Assembly: GCA_024640885.1 (NCBI GenBank)
Contig: JAHEEC010000005.1
Span: forward strand, 1 to 64,000
DNA: 64,000 nucleotides
From: Bacteroidota bacterium
GTDB lineage: Bacteria; Bacteroidota; Bacteroidia; Bacteroidales; GCA-2748055
Reading direction: 5' to 3'
Notes under the pieces: model-generated
The model's database searches: none
The model's input: the letters and a program-made list of their open reading frames with translations, nothing else
Told to the model about the DNA's origin: nothing
Shown: positions 7,276 to 16,080 of the stretch, piece by piece
Layout of the letters: each line of letters begins with the position of its first letter
Position numbering within the stretch: the first letter of the stretch is position 1
Program-made: the position numbers and the translations under genes

Positions 7276-8650
7276 TGCCAGGGGTTTGGAGTCCGTATTT
7301 CTTTAATTTATTATAGATCGTTGAACGGGCCACCCCGAGTTCTTCTGCCGTCCTGGAGATATTTCCATTGTGTTTATTCAGGATATCCAGCAATATTGTC
7401 TTTTGAAAGGAAGAAAGAGAGGTGGCCGGTTTGACATTCTGATCTCCCTCAGGTTTACCGGCGAAATTTTCCTCCGGGGTGATCTTCTCAGATTCTGACA
7501 GGATCACTCTCTTTTCAATATGGTTCCTGAGCTGTCTCACATTGCCCGGCCATTCCTGATGAAGCAGGAATTCTTTATAGGACGCCGAGAAATAGAGCCC
7601 ATTCCTCCCGTGCTTATTTTTGAACTCTTCCAGGAAACTTGTGGCCAGGAGGATGATATCATCCCCCCGTTCACGAAGAGGGGGGGCCACCAGCTCGATG
7701 GTGTTGATCCGGTAGAAGAGGTCCTCCCGGAAGCCTTTCGCCTGCACGCGTTCGTCCAGCTTCTGGTTGGTGGCGCAAATCAGCCTGAAATCGACGAAAA
7801 CGGGTTTATTGGATCCCAGCCTGTAAACCTCACGGTTCTGGATGACATTTAAAAGCTTCGATTGCAGATCCAGGGAGAGATTGCCAATTTCGTCCAGGAA
7901 AAGGGTTCCCCCCGAGGCGATCTCAAACCGGCCTGCCCGGTCCTTGCCAGCATCTGTAAAGGCCCCTTTCACATGCCCGAATAACTCGCTCTCGAACAAT
8001 GAGCCGCTGATGGCCCCCATGTCCACATGCACAAACACCTCGTCCTTCCGGTGGGACTGGTTGTGGATCTCCCTGGCGATCAACTCCTTGCCTGTTCCGT
8101 TTTCCCCAAGGATAAGAATGGATGAATCGGTGCCGGCAATCCTTCCGATCATATTCCGGATGGAGAGCATCGCTTCAGAGCGGCCAAGTAACTTTGAATG
8201 ACTGCCGGAGATCTCCCGGTTCAGATGCACCTGCTTGTTTCTGAGGCTGCGAATCATGTTCCTGGACTTTCTGAGCTGTAACCCTGACTTCAGGGTGGTG
8301 ATCAGCTTGTCATTGTTCCAGGGTTTCAGCACAAAGTCACTGGCCCCTCCCTTGATCGCCCGGACAGCCAGCTCCACCTCCCCATAGGCCGTCATCATGA
8401 TGACCACGCTCTCCCCATCAATCTTCATGATCCTTTTGAGCCAGATGAGGCCCTCCTCTCCGCTGCTGTCACCCGGCTTGAAATTCATATCCATCAAGAT
8501 CACATCGATACTTTTCAGTTCGAGGATTCCAGGGATCAGGTCCGGCTCATTGATGGCAAGGACCTGTTTAAATTCCGGTTCAAGGAGCTGTGTGAGTGCG
8601 GCAATCACATTGGGATTATCGTCCACCAGCAGGATGTTACCCTCTTTCAT
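7265..8650 (-). CDS. Sigma-54-dependent response regulator, NtrC type
   Basis: 461 residues in the classic order. Receiver about 1-120 with Asp10, Asp11, phospho-acceptor Asp54 and Lys104-like switch residue in FVLKPWN. AAA+ domain about 150-385 with Walker A GENGTGKE, a GAFTDA loop (instead of the usual GAFTGA) at about bases 7949-7966, Walker B GGTLFLDEIG and the arginine-rich sensor segment FREDLFYRIN. C-terminal Fis-type helix-turn-helix, NISRTAEELGVARSTIYNKL. It should activate RNA polymerase carrying sigma-54 from a distant site. It is first in a two-gene operon with its kinase and faces the permease gene across an AT-rich 166-base gap. Confidence 0.94.
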   Translation of the reverse strand: MKEGNILLVDDNPNVIAALTQLLEPEFKQVLAINEPDLIPGILELKSIDVILMDMNFKPGDSSGEEGLIWLKRIMKIDGESVVIMMTAYGEVELAVRAIKGGASDFVLKPWNNDKLITTLKSGLQLRKSRNMIRSLRNKQVHLNREISGSHSKLLGRSEAMLSIRNMIGRIAGTDSSILILGENGTGKELIAREIHNQSHRKDEVFVHVDMGAISGSLFESELFGHVKGAFTDAGKDRAGRFEIASGGTLFLDEIGNLSLDLQSKLLNVIQNREVYRLGSNKPVFVDFRLICATNQKLDERVQAKGFREDLFYRINTIELVAPPLRERGDDIILLATSFLEEFKNKHGRNGLYFSASYKEFLLHQEWPGNVRQLRNHIEKRVILSESEKITPEENFAGKPEGDQNVKPATSLSSFQKTILLDILNKHNGNISRTAEELGVARSTIYNKLKKYGLQTPGNGR

Positions 8651-8696
8651 GTATTATTTTACTACATAATTTGTATAAATTTATGAAAATTGTCTA

Positions 8697-8708
8697 AATT
8701 GTACAATT
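8697..8708. promoter_or_regulatory. Perfect 12-base palindrome, likely activator-binding site
   Basis: AATTGTACAATT is a perfect palindrome. Its centre is about 104 bases upstream of the start of transcription predicted from the sigma-54 promoter, the usual distance for an NtrC-type upstream activating site. A second TTGT half-site lies 9 bases before it (8690-8693). It is also about 50 bases from the start codon of the regulator itself, so it could serve autoregulation. Confidence 0.45.
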
Positions 8709-8746
8709 ATAATACACTTTGAATTTATGCTATTTTATAATTACAA

Positions 8747-8765
8747 TATATATCATTGATATATA
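8747..8765. repeat. 19-base inverted repeat between regulator and permease genes
   Basis: TATATATCA (8747-8755), a single T, then the exact reverse complement TGATATATA (8757-8765). It ends 15 bases before the -24 element of the sigma-54 promoter. It could be a site for a DNA-bending protein or repressor, or simply AT-rich symmetry; the sequence alone cannot decide. Confidence 0.4.
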
Positions 8766-8780
8766 ATCATTTAAACTGAA

Positions 8781-8796
8781 CGGCATGCTGATTGCA
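8781..8796 (+). promoter_or_regulatory. Sigma-54 (-24/-12) promoter for the FtsX-type permease gene
   Basis: CGGCATGCTGATTGCA matches the consensus TGGCACGNNNNTTGCW at all but two of the defined positions, with the invariant GG (8782-8783) and GC (8794-8795) at the correct spacing. Transcription should begin near 8807, only about 10 bases before ATG 8817, giving an almost leaderless message. The neighbouring NtrC-type regulator supplies the expected activator. Confidence 0.65.
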
Positions 8797-8816
8797 TTCC
8801 AAGAAATAAAAGCAAA

Positions 8817-11156
8817 ATGTGGCTCTCTTTTCTTAAAATAGCATTCAGGGTTCTGCTCAGGAACCGGAGATTTTCCCTTCTTAACCTGGTGGGTTTAACC
8901 ATTGGACTTGCAAGCTTCATTGTCATTCTGAGCTGGGTGAAAGATGAACTCTCCGTGGACAGGTTTCATTCCAAGAAACAGAGGATCGTACAATTGACCA
9001 TCAAGCATCCGGAGGGGATCCTGGATGCCAATGTGCCCTATGCCCTTACCGCAAGACTGGCAGAGCAATATCCGGAAATTGAGTCACACTGCACGCTGAT
9101 GCGGATGGGTGACATCTCAAACTGGTCATTTATCTTCAATCCTGATTCCGCGGAACAACAGAAAGCATATGAACCAGCAGTGGCAAAGGTGGAACCTGCT
9201 TTTTTTGAGATTTTTAATTTTCAGTTGCTGTACGGGTCCAAAGCCGGATTGCTGGACCGGCCCAACGCAGTGGTGATCAGTTCAAGGATTGCGGATATTT
9301 ATTATCCAGGAGAGAACCCGGTGGGTCGCTCCATGTTGGTCAACAACAACCAGTTGTTCACCATTTCGGGGGTGGTGGAGATCCCGGGAAATACATTTTT
9401 CCAATTCGATTTCTTTATACCCACATTCGCGGATCTGTCCAATGACTGGAACTGGAGGGATCCTTCTTACCTGCTGCTGGCCCCGGGTGTGGATCAGGAA
9501 AGCTTCAATGAGAAAATCGCCTCCTCCCTGAATGACCTGTACCCAGATCCGCTGCCGGGAACGTTCGAGGTCGGCGCACTTCCCATCCAGAAAACCCACC
9601 TCACTTTCGGGGGAACGGGGAAGATATGGCTCTTTAGCACTGTGGCACTTTTATTGCTCTTTGTGGCATCCCTGAACTATATGAACCTTGCAACCGCAAA
9701 CTATACCAGCAGGATGCGCGAGACCGGGATCCGCAAGGTACTCGGGGCCAGAAGGGGACAATTAATGATCCATTTTTTCCTGGAAACCTATATCCTTGCC
9801 CTGGCGGCCCTGGTTCTTGCACTCTTTTTAGCCGAATTGATCATGCCGGCAATGACTCCACTGTTTGGCAAACGCATTGAGATCGGTTACCTGGATCAAC
9901 CCCTCTTGCTGGCGGTGCTCTTCCTGATGGCCGGCCTTCTGGGAACCCTGGCATCCATTTACCCATCCCTGTTGTTTACCGGAGGGAATCCTGTGGAGGT
10001 GCTGCACCGCTCCTCCCACCCCGCTGGCAGAAGATCAGTGCTCATCCTGATCACCATTATTTTCCAGTTCACCCTCTCCATCGCATTAATGATCTCTACC
10101 CTTGTGGTGATCAAACAAACCAGGTTTACCACTCAGGCGGACCTTGGATTTTCGGTGGATAACGTGGTGAGCATCCCCATGAACCAGGGCCTGGGAATCA
10201 ATTTTCTTGCTTTCATTGAGCGGCTTGAGTCTCATCCGGATGTGGACATGGTAACGGCCGGACAATCGTATCCTTACAATGAGGATTCCAAGACCAATAT
10301 TGAATGGACCAACATGGAAGATCCCTCCATGGGACTATGCAGGTACTCCATCTGCCTGAAAAACTACCTGGAGCTCTTTGATATGAGGTTGGAAAGCGGC
10401 AGAGGCTATTCGGAGGGATTTCTGACGGATGTGGATAAATACATCATCAACGAGAAGGCTGCCGACATGATGGGATTTGAAGATCCGGTGGGACAACGGC
10501 TGACCATGTGGGGAAGAGAGGGGGAGGTAATCGGGGTGGTACGCGACTTCCACCATGTGTCATTGCACAGGGAGATCCTCCCCCATGTATTCAATATCCA
10601 TCCTTCAAATTACAACTGGCTGAGGTATGTGTTCGTCAAACTTAATACCGGCAGGAGCGATCAGACCCTTTCCTACCTTGAATCTGCTTGTCAGGAGTTT
10701 GCACCGGAATTCCCTTTCACATATACATTCCTGGAGGATGATCTCAGGAAACAGTATACCACCGACCAGAACCTGAGCCGGATCCTGGGTCTCTTTGCCC
10801 TTTTGGTCCTGGTTGTTTCCAGCCTGGGAATATACGGGCTGGCCTATTACTCCGTTGAAAAACTATCCCGGGTCATTACCATTCGCAAAGTCTTTGGGGC
10901 AGGGGTCGGGCAAATCCTGGCACTCTATTACAAAAACATGCTGAGCCGTTTGGGAATCAGCCTGATCCTGGCCATTGGGCTATCCCTGTTTTTTACGTCC
11001 CGGTGGCTCCAGAACTTCGCCTACCGGATTCACCTGGATCCCTTTGTCTTCCTTGTACCTGCAGTCCTGGCCCTGCTTATCGCCGGCCTGGCCACCATGA
11101 TCGCCATCGGGCGATCCGTGAGACAGAACCCGGCGGACCTGATCAAACAGGAATAG
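8817..11156 (+). CDS. ABC transporter permease, MacB/FtsX type
   Basis: 779 residues with the architecture of Bacteroidota FtsX-type permeases: a first helix (about 20-40) after NPRRFSLLNLVGL-like basic residues, a periplasmic MacB core domain (about 45-245), a three-helix FtsX block (about 270-420, with MRETGIRKVLGARR), a second set starting near 415 with a further periplasmic domain, and a final FtsX block (about 655-775, with VITIRKVFGAG). This duplicated form does not pump by itself but couples ATP use to periplasmic work, often moving lipoproteins or peptides. No ATP-binding subunit is encoded next to it, so it must borrow one. Expression is probably driven by the sigma-54 promoter just upstream. 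It converges on the amino-acid permease with a 6-base gap. Confidence 0.9.
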   Translation: MWLSFLKIAFRVLLRNRRFSLLNLVGLTIGLASFIVILSWVKDELSVDRFHSKKQRIVQLTIKHPEGILDANVPYALTARLAEQYPEIESHCTLMRMGDISNWSFIFNPDSAEQQKAYEPAVAKVEPAFFEIFNFQLLYGSKAGLLDRPNAVVISSRIADIYYPGENPVGRSMLVNNNQLFTISGVVEIPGNTFFQFDFFIPTFADLSNDWNWRDPSYLLLAPGVDQESFNEKIASSLNDLYPDPLPGTFEVGALPIQKTHLTFGGTGKIWLFSTVALLLLFVASLNYMNLATANYTSRMRETGIRKVLGARRGQLMIHFFLETYILALAALVLALFLAELIMPAMTPLFGKRIEIGYLDQPLLLAVLFLMAGLLGTLASIYPSLLFTGGNPVEVLHRSSHPAGRRSVLILITIIFQFTLSIALMISTLVVIKQTRFTTQADLGFSVDNVVSIPMNQGLGINFLAFIERLESHPDVDMVTAGQSYPYNEDSKTNIEWTNMEDPSMGLCRYSICLKNYLELFDMRLESGRGYSEGFLTDVDKYIINEKAADMMGFEDPVGQRLTMWGREGEVIGVVRDFHHVSLHREILPHVFNIHPSNYNWLRYVFVKLNTGRSDQTLSYLESACQEFAPEFPFTYTFLEDDLRKQYTTDQNLSRILGLFALLVLVVSSLGIYGLAYYSVEKLSRVITIRKVFGAGVGQILALYYKNMLSRLGISLILAIGLSLFFTSRWLQNFAYRIHLDPFVFLVPAVLALLIAGLATMIAIGRSVRQNPADLIKQE

Positions 11157-11162
11157 GATGCG

Positions 11163-12509
11163 TTAAGCCCGGGTATTGCGCTGGTGATTGCGTTTGAGCA
11201 GGTAATAAACAGGGATCCCCACCAGGATCACCCCGATGGCGATGGATGATTCTGCGGGTCTTTCCAGGAATGCCAGCACAAGGATCACAATGGAGAAGAG
11301 GATGAACAGGCCCGGGGCAAAAGGGTAGCCAGTCATTTTTCGTACGGAACCCCTTTTCATCCTGAGCTTGAAGATGCCAAGCACAGCCAAAATGGGGAAG
11401 ATCCCCAGGGAAAAACTCAGGACGGTGATGATCTGGGCAAAGGTGCCTGATAAAACGAATATGATGGCCAGCCCGCTCTGCATGAGAATTGAAATTCCGG
11501 GAACGTTGGACCGGTTGATCCGCTTTGCCACCTGAAAGAAGTGGCCCGAGGTGGCCATGGCATAATAGACGCGCGGGCCGATGATGATCAGCACGCTGAT
11601 GGCTGAAAGCAGGATCACGGCAATGAATATGGAGAAAAACTGGTCCAGTGACCTGTTGAACAGGTTGTTGGCTGTCAATCCTCCGATGGAGATCACATTC
11701 TTCATCTCCTCTGCGGGAACCGCATAGATATAAAGCGTATTCAGGAGCACGTAGATAAGGGTCACAAACAGGGTGCCCGTGATCAGCGAACGGGGAATAT
11801 TTTTCACCGGGTTCATCACCTCAGAACCCACATAGGTGGAAGCATTCCAACCGCTGTAAGCAAACATGATCCACATGAGCGCCAGTCCAATGGATTTCAG
11901 GTCCGCCTTTTCAGCAGCCCCTGACAGCTGTACCCTGAAATGCTCAAAGCTGCCCTCGCCAAAGAGAAAACCGGTGACCACCAGCACCAGGATCAAGCCC
12001 ACCTTGAGCAGGGTAAGCAGGTTCTGGACCCTGGATCCCGACCGCAGTCCGAAATAATGAATCAATGTAAAGACCAGGATGATCCCGATGGCAATGGCTT
12101 TTTTGGATAGTTCGATTTGTTCGGGCCCTGCCCCCCCGGGCATGGTTCGCATCACATACTCGCTGAAAGCCAGGGAGGAGGCTGCAACCGGTGCTGAAAA
12201 TCCCACAAGAAATGATACCCAGCCCGTTAAAAAGCCTGCCAGGGGGGAGAATAGTTCGGAGAGAAACGCATAGTCACCTCCTGCCCTGGGAAAGTTAGCC
12301 CCCAGTTCACTGTAGCTCAGCGCCCCGCAAAGGGCAACCAGCCCGCCAATGCACCACAGTATTAAAAGCAACTTTGGATCGTGGAGCTGTGCCAGGAGCA
12401 ATCCAGATGTGGTAAATATCCCTGCACCGATCATATCCCCGACCACGATATTGGTCAGGGAGAAATATCCCAGTTCTTTCTTAAGGCCAAATCGGTTTCC
12501 GGAAGGCAT
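11163..12509 (-). CDS. Amino-acid permease, APC superfamily
   Basis: 448 residues with about twelve hydrophobic helices. The first helix region carries the APC signature, Gly-Asp-Met-Ile-Gly-Ala-Gly-Ile-Phe, an unwound helix that binds the substrate backbone. Further family features are ALSYSELGANFPRAGGDY after helix 2 and the YSGWNASTYVGSEVMNPVKN stretch. It most resembles the amino acid/polyamine-organocation antiporter-type members with a short C-terminal tail. The substrate cannot be read from sequence. It follows the small PLDc_N gene by 9 bases on the same strand, so both are probably in one transcript. Confidence 0.9.
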   Translation of the reverse strand: MPSGNRFGLKKELGYFSLTNIVVGDMIGAGIFTTSGLLLAQLHDPKLLLILWCIGGLVALCGALSYSELGANFPRAGGDYAFLSELFSPLAGFLTGWVSFLVGFSAPVAASSLAFSEYVMRTMPGGAGPEQIELSKKAIAIGIILVFTLIHYFGLRSGSRVQNLLTLLKVGLILVLVVTGFLFGEGSFEHFRVQLSGAAEKADLKSIGLALMWIMFAYSGWNASTYVGSEVMNPVKNIPRSLITGTLFVTLIYVLLNTLYIYAVPAEEMKNVISIGGLTANNLFNRSLDQFFSIFIAVILLSAISVLIIIGPRVYYAMATSGHFFQVAKRINRSNVPGISILMQSGLAIIFVLSGTFAQIITVLSFSLGIFPILAVLGIFKLRMKRGSVRKMTGYPFAPGLFILFSIVILVLAFLERPAESSIAIGVILVGIPVYYLLKRNHQRNTRA

Positions 12510-12518
12510 CCCGAGAGG

Positions 12519-12734
12519 TTACCTGTTGATTCGCTTATCCTTCCCGATAAGGAAATAGAGCACCGATCCCAGGAAGGGCAGGAAGATGATGATCAGCACC
12601 CACATGATCTTCTCATTGCCCTGGAATTCATTGGTCAGTACGCTGAGAAGGGCCAGGAGGGGCAACAGGATGATAAAGAGGATCACAAAAAGGGTGATCA
12701 GGAGTCCTCCACCAAAAAGGAATAGAAAAGTCAT
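12519..12734 (-). CDS. PLDc_N-type small membrane protein
   Basis: 71 residues: two hydrophobic helices (about 4-32 and 43-62) separated by a polar hinge. The second helix has the PLDc_N family pattern, Trp-Val-Leu-Ile-Ile-Ile-Phe-Leu-Pro-Phe-Leu-Gly-Ser-Val-Leu-Tyr-Phe-Leu-Ile-Gly, ending in a basic tail. In cardiolipin synthases this unit sits before the catalytic domains; here it stands alone, as it does in many Bacteroidota. Its role is unknown. It is the first gene of a probable two-gene transcript with the amino-acid permease and is divergent from the PhoPQ-related gene. Confidence 0.75.
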   Translation of the reverse strand: MTFLFLFGGGLLITLFVILFIILLPLLALLSVLTNEFQGNEKIMWVLIIIFLPFLGSVLYFLIGKDKRINR

Positions 12735-12838
12735 GTCTGTTATTTTAAATTGTCCCTTAAATCTATGAATAAATCAGGTGCGAGTCAAAAGACAATTATT
12801 CTTAAATTGGCTACTGCAAATCCATTTAAGCCCGATAA

Positions 12839-14236
12839 ATGAAAATTTCACAATTTATTTGCGCACTGATGATCCTGATGGCATCATGCAGCACGCCGGA
12901 GTCAACCCCCGGGACAACCTTCCCCCTGAAAGATTACGTAGAGGCCGGCGACCCGGCTTTCAGCTATTCGGTGGTTGATACGCTCCGGGGTGAGCACTGG
13001 ACCGAATACAGGATCAAAATGATTTCCGGAACATGGCTTACTGAAGCGGAGGTGGATCACACACAGTGGTGGCACTGGGTGAATATTGTTGTGCCTGATG
13101 AGCTCTGGGAAACCGAATCCATGATGATTATCGGGGGCGGCTGGACAGGCGATACCCTCCCCATTTCCACTGATGCCTGGCTGGCGGAGGCCGCCGTTGC
13201 CACAGGATCCATCATATCCCATGTGAGCAACATCCCTTTCCAGCCTCTCAATTTCAAGGGGGATGAAAAGGATGACCGGTATGAGGATGACCTGATTGCA
13301 TATGGCTGGCGGCAATACCTGGAGAGCGGGGCCTCACAGGATAAGGAGGAATGGCTGGCCAGGTTCCCCATGACGAGGGCGGTGGTAAGGGCCATGGATG
13401 TGGTGCAGGAAATCTCCGGTTCCAGCAAGGTGCCGGTCAAGGAATTTTTTGTGACCGGGGCCTCAAAAAGGGGGTGGACCACCTGGACCACCGCTGCTGT
13501 GGATGACCGGGTGATGGGGATTGCCCCCATCGTGATTGACCTGCTGAACGTAGTACCATCCTTTAACCATCACTGGCAATGTTACGGGGCATGGTCCCCT
13601 GCCGTGCAGGAATACGTGGATGAGGGCATCATGGATTGGATGAACAGCGAAGAGTTCAAAAAGATGCTTGAACTGGTGGAGCCCTACTCTTTCAGGGACC
13701 GGCTGACCATGCCCAAGCTGCTGATCAACGCTACCAGCGACGAGTTCTTTGTGACCGACTCCTGGAGATTTTACTGGGACGACCTGAAAGGGGAAAAATA
13801 CCTTCAATATGTCCCCAACGGGAACCATGGCCTTCACGGCACCTATCAGCCCGTCAGCCTGATCTCCTTTTACCGGGACATTATCTCTGACACACGAATA
13901 CCTGGGTTCGACTGGCACATCAGCAATGATACCATTTACATGAAGGTGGATCCAGAGAGCGATTATACCATCCGGAAATGGGAGGCTGTGAATCCTGAGG
14001 CGAGGGACTTCCGGATTTATGTGGTGGGAGATGCCTGGCAAATGGAAGAAATGGCTAAAAAGGAGGACGGGGTATATGCGGTCCATATCCCCGGACCTGA
14101 TGCAGGCTACAAGGCCGCCCTGTTGGAGATCATTTTCAACCAGGGATCGCAGTTTCCCCTCACCTTTACAACCGGGACACTCATCACCCCGGACACCTAT
14201 CCCTTTCCTCCAAGGGAAGATGTTGTGGTTCAATAA
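12839..14236 (+). CDS. PhoPQ-activated pathogenicity-related (PqaA-type) lipoprotein hydrolase
   Basis: 465 residues. A lipoprotein signal ends at Met-Ala-Ser-Cys (Cys at about 17). The body matches the PhoPQ_related alpha/beta-hydrolase family (PF10142): a Trp-rich strand TQWWHWVNIVVP, GGGWTGD, the nucleophile elbow Gly-Ala-Ser-Lys-Arg-Gly, an acid in ATSDEFF and the His of NGNHGLHG, together forming a plausible Ser-Asp-His triad. Family members are secreted or surface proteins; the enzymatic substrate has not been established. It is followed 63 bases later by a GH9 endoglucanase gene on the same strand, which suggests a joint role in outer-surface polymer breakdown, for example removing an ester, but that is inference. 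Confidence 0.87.
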   Translation: MKISQFICALMILMASCSTPESTPGTTFPLKDYVEAGDPAFSYSVVDTLRGEHWTEYRIKMISGTWLTEAEVDHTQWWHWVNIVVPDELWETESMMIIGGGWTGDTLPISTDAWLAEAAVATGSIISHVSNIPFQPLNFKGDEKDDRYEDDLIAYGWRQYLESGASQDKEEWLARFPMTRAVVRAMDVVQEISGSSKVPVKEFFVTGASKRGWTTWTTAAVDDRVMGIAPIVIDLLNVVPSFNHHWQCYGAWSPAVQEYVDEGIMDWMNSEEFKKMLELVEPYSFRDRLTMPKLLINATSDEFFVTDSWRFYWDDLKGEKYLQYVPNGNHGLHGTYQPVSLISFYRDIISDTRIPGFDWHISNDTIYMKVDPESDYTIRKWEAVNPEARDFRIYVVGDAWQMEEMAKKEDGVYAVHIPGPDAGYKAALLEIIFNQGSQFPLTFTTGTLITPDTYPFPPREDVVVQ

Positions 14237-14299
14237 TCGCTATTTTTTAGTTATGCCCGAAGATTTACCATCCATATAATTCAAAACAACCCGAACCAC

Positions 14300-16000
14300 A
14301 TGAAATCATCAATAATCCTGCCCGGCGCACTGTTTTTCATGCTCCTATCCTGCAATTCCAGTGTCACCAGCCCCACCGGGGAGGCGTCTGAGCTGATCCG
14401 GATCAACCAGCTTGGATATTATCCCCAATCGGTGAAAGAATTTGTGTTGGTGGATACCGAAGCTGAAGGCTTTAAGGTCATTGACCATGAAGGCAAAACC
14501 TGCTTTGAAGGCCTCCTGTCCAGGTCAGGCAGGTGGGAAGCATCTGGGGAAGAGGTTATGCTGGGGGACTTTTCGGCTTATGAAACTCCGGGAAGCTACA
14601 GGATCTATATCGAACCCGGAATGGTCTCTCACCCCTTTGAGATCGGGGAGAAGGTGAACCTTGCTCCGCTGAATGCCGCCATCAAGAGTTTTTATTTCCA
14701 GCGCGCTTCCATGCCCATTGAAGAGCGGTACGGGGGGATCTATGCCCGGGGTGCGGGCCACATGGATGACCGGTGCACCTTTCATCCCTCCTCAGGAAAG
14801 GAGGGTGGCACCCTGAATTCGCCTGGGGGATGGTATGATGCGGGCGATTATGGCAAATACACTGTCAATGCAGCCATCACCGTGGGACAGATGCTGAACC
14901 TGGTGGAACTTTTCCCGGATGTGGTAAAAGATGCGCAGCTGAACATCCCGGAAAGCGGGAACGGGGTCAGTGACCTGCTGGACGAGATCCGGTACGAGCT
15001 GGACTGGATGGCCACCATGCAGGATGCAGATGGAGGGGTTTACCACAAACTGACCGCTAAAAATTTCGGGGGATTCATCATGCCGGAAGCCTATCACCTT
15101 GAGCGGTTTATCATAGGTAAGGGGACTGCTGCCAGCCTGGACTTTGCAGCTGCCATGGCCCTGGCCTCCAGGGTCTATAAAGATATTGACCCGGTTTTTG
15201 CAGGGGAATCACTCGCCTCGGCTGAAAAAGCCTGGGAATGGTCCCTGGCCCACCCCCAGGTGGTGTACAGGAATCCCCAGGATGTGAACACTGGTGAATA
15301 CGGGGATGACCAGTTCAGTGATGATTTTTTCTGGGCCGCCGCAGAGCTTTATCTCACTACCGGAACCGTGAAATACCTGGATTACCTCATGGACAACCAG
15401 GAGCCCTGCATCCACCAGATCACCAACAGCTGGAAGTACTTCATCCGCAATACCGGCTTTCACAGCCTGCTCGCCCACAAAGAGAAACTGGATCCTGCAC
15501 TTGCTTCATCCCTTACCGGGAAACACCTGGAACTGGCCGACCAGATCCTTACGGGGATGGAATCGATCCCTTACCATGTGGGGCTTGATCATTTTGAATG
15601 GGGTTCCAACAGCGATGTGCTGAATCAGGCCATGATCCTCTGTTATGCCCACCTGATTTCCGGAGATCCCAAATATCTCACAGGGGTCATCCGGAACATG
15701 GATTATATACTTGGCAAGAATGCCACCGGGTATTGCTTCCTCACCGGGTCAGGATCAAAACACGTCATGAATCCCCACCATCGTCCCAGCGGTGCCGATG
15801 GAATTGAGGAGCCCGTTCCCGGATTTATCGTGGGAGGACCCAATGATGCCAGGCAGGATCGCCGCGAGGTGAAGTATGCATCGGATCGCCCTGCAAAGGC
15901 ATTTGAAGATGTGATGGCCAGCTACGCTTCCAACGAGGTTTGCCTCAACTGGAATGCCCCGGCGGTCTTCGTGCTGGGTTACCTGGAACAGGTATTCTGA
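14300..16000 (+). CDS. Glycoside hydrolase family 9 endoglucanase, lipoprotein
   Basis: 566 residues. A lipobox-like Leu-Leu-Ser-Cys near residue 18 suggests anchoring at the outer membrane. Residues about 30-115 are the Ig-like CelD N-terminal domain (IRINQLGYYPQS opening). The (alpha/alpha)6 catalytic domain follows: GGWYDAGDYGKYTVN with the two catalytic-site Asp at about 178 and 181, a conserved HHRPSGAD segment, and the catalytic acid Glu at about 546 in SNEVCLNWNAP. All expected catalytic residues are present. It should cleave beta-1,4-glucans (cellulose, mixed-linkage glucan or related). No SusC/SusD pair is nearby. It lies between the PhoPQ-related gene and a gene of unknown role, probably in one transcript with the former. 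Confidence 0.93.
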   Translation: MKSSIILPGALFFMLLSCNSSVTSPTGEASELIRINQLGYYPQSVKEFVLVDTEAEGFKVIDHEGKTCFEGLLSRSGRWEASGEEVMLGDFSAYETPGSYRIYIEPGMVSHPFEIGEKVNLAPLNAAIKSFYFQRASMPIEERYGGIYARGAGHMDDRCTFHPSSGKEGGTLNSPGGWYDAGDYGKYTVNAAITVGQMLNLVELFPDVVKDAQLNIPESGNGVSDLLDEIRYELDWMATMQDADGGVYHKLTAKNFGGFIMPEAYHLERFIIGKGTAASLDFAAAMALASRVYKDIDPVFAGESLASAEKAWEWSLAHPQVVYRNPQDVNTGEYGDDQFSDDFFWAAAELYLTTGTVKYLDYLMDNQEPCIHQITNSWKYFIRNTGFHSLLAHKEKLDPALASSLTGKHLELADQILTGMESIPYHVGLDHFEWGSNSDVLNQAMILCYAHLISGDPKYLTGVIRNMDYILGKNATGYCFLTGSGSKHVMNPHHRPSGADGIEEPVPGFIVGGPNDARQDRREVKYASDRPAKAFEDVMASYASNEVCLNWNAPAVFVLGYLEQVF

Positions 16001-16080
16001 AAAACCTCGGAAGCCCTGCCCGCTATGTTAATATTTACCGGTTCTGCTTGAAATGACTAACTTTCGGGAAAACCTGACCA

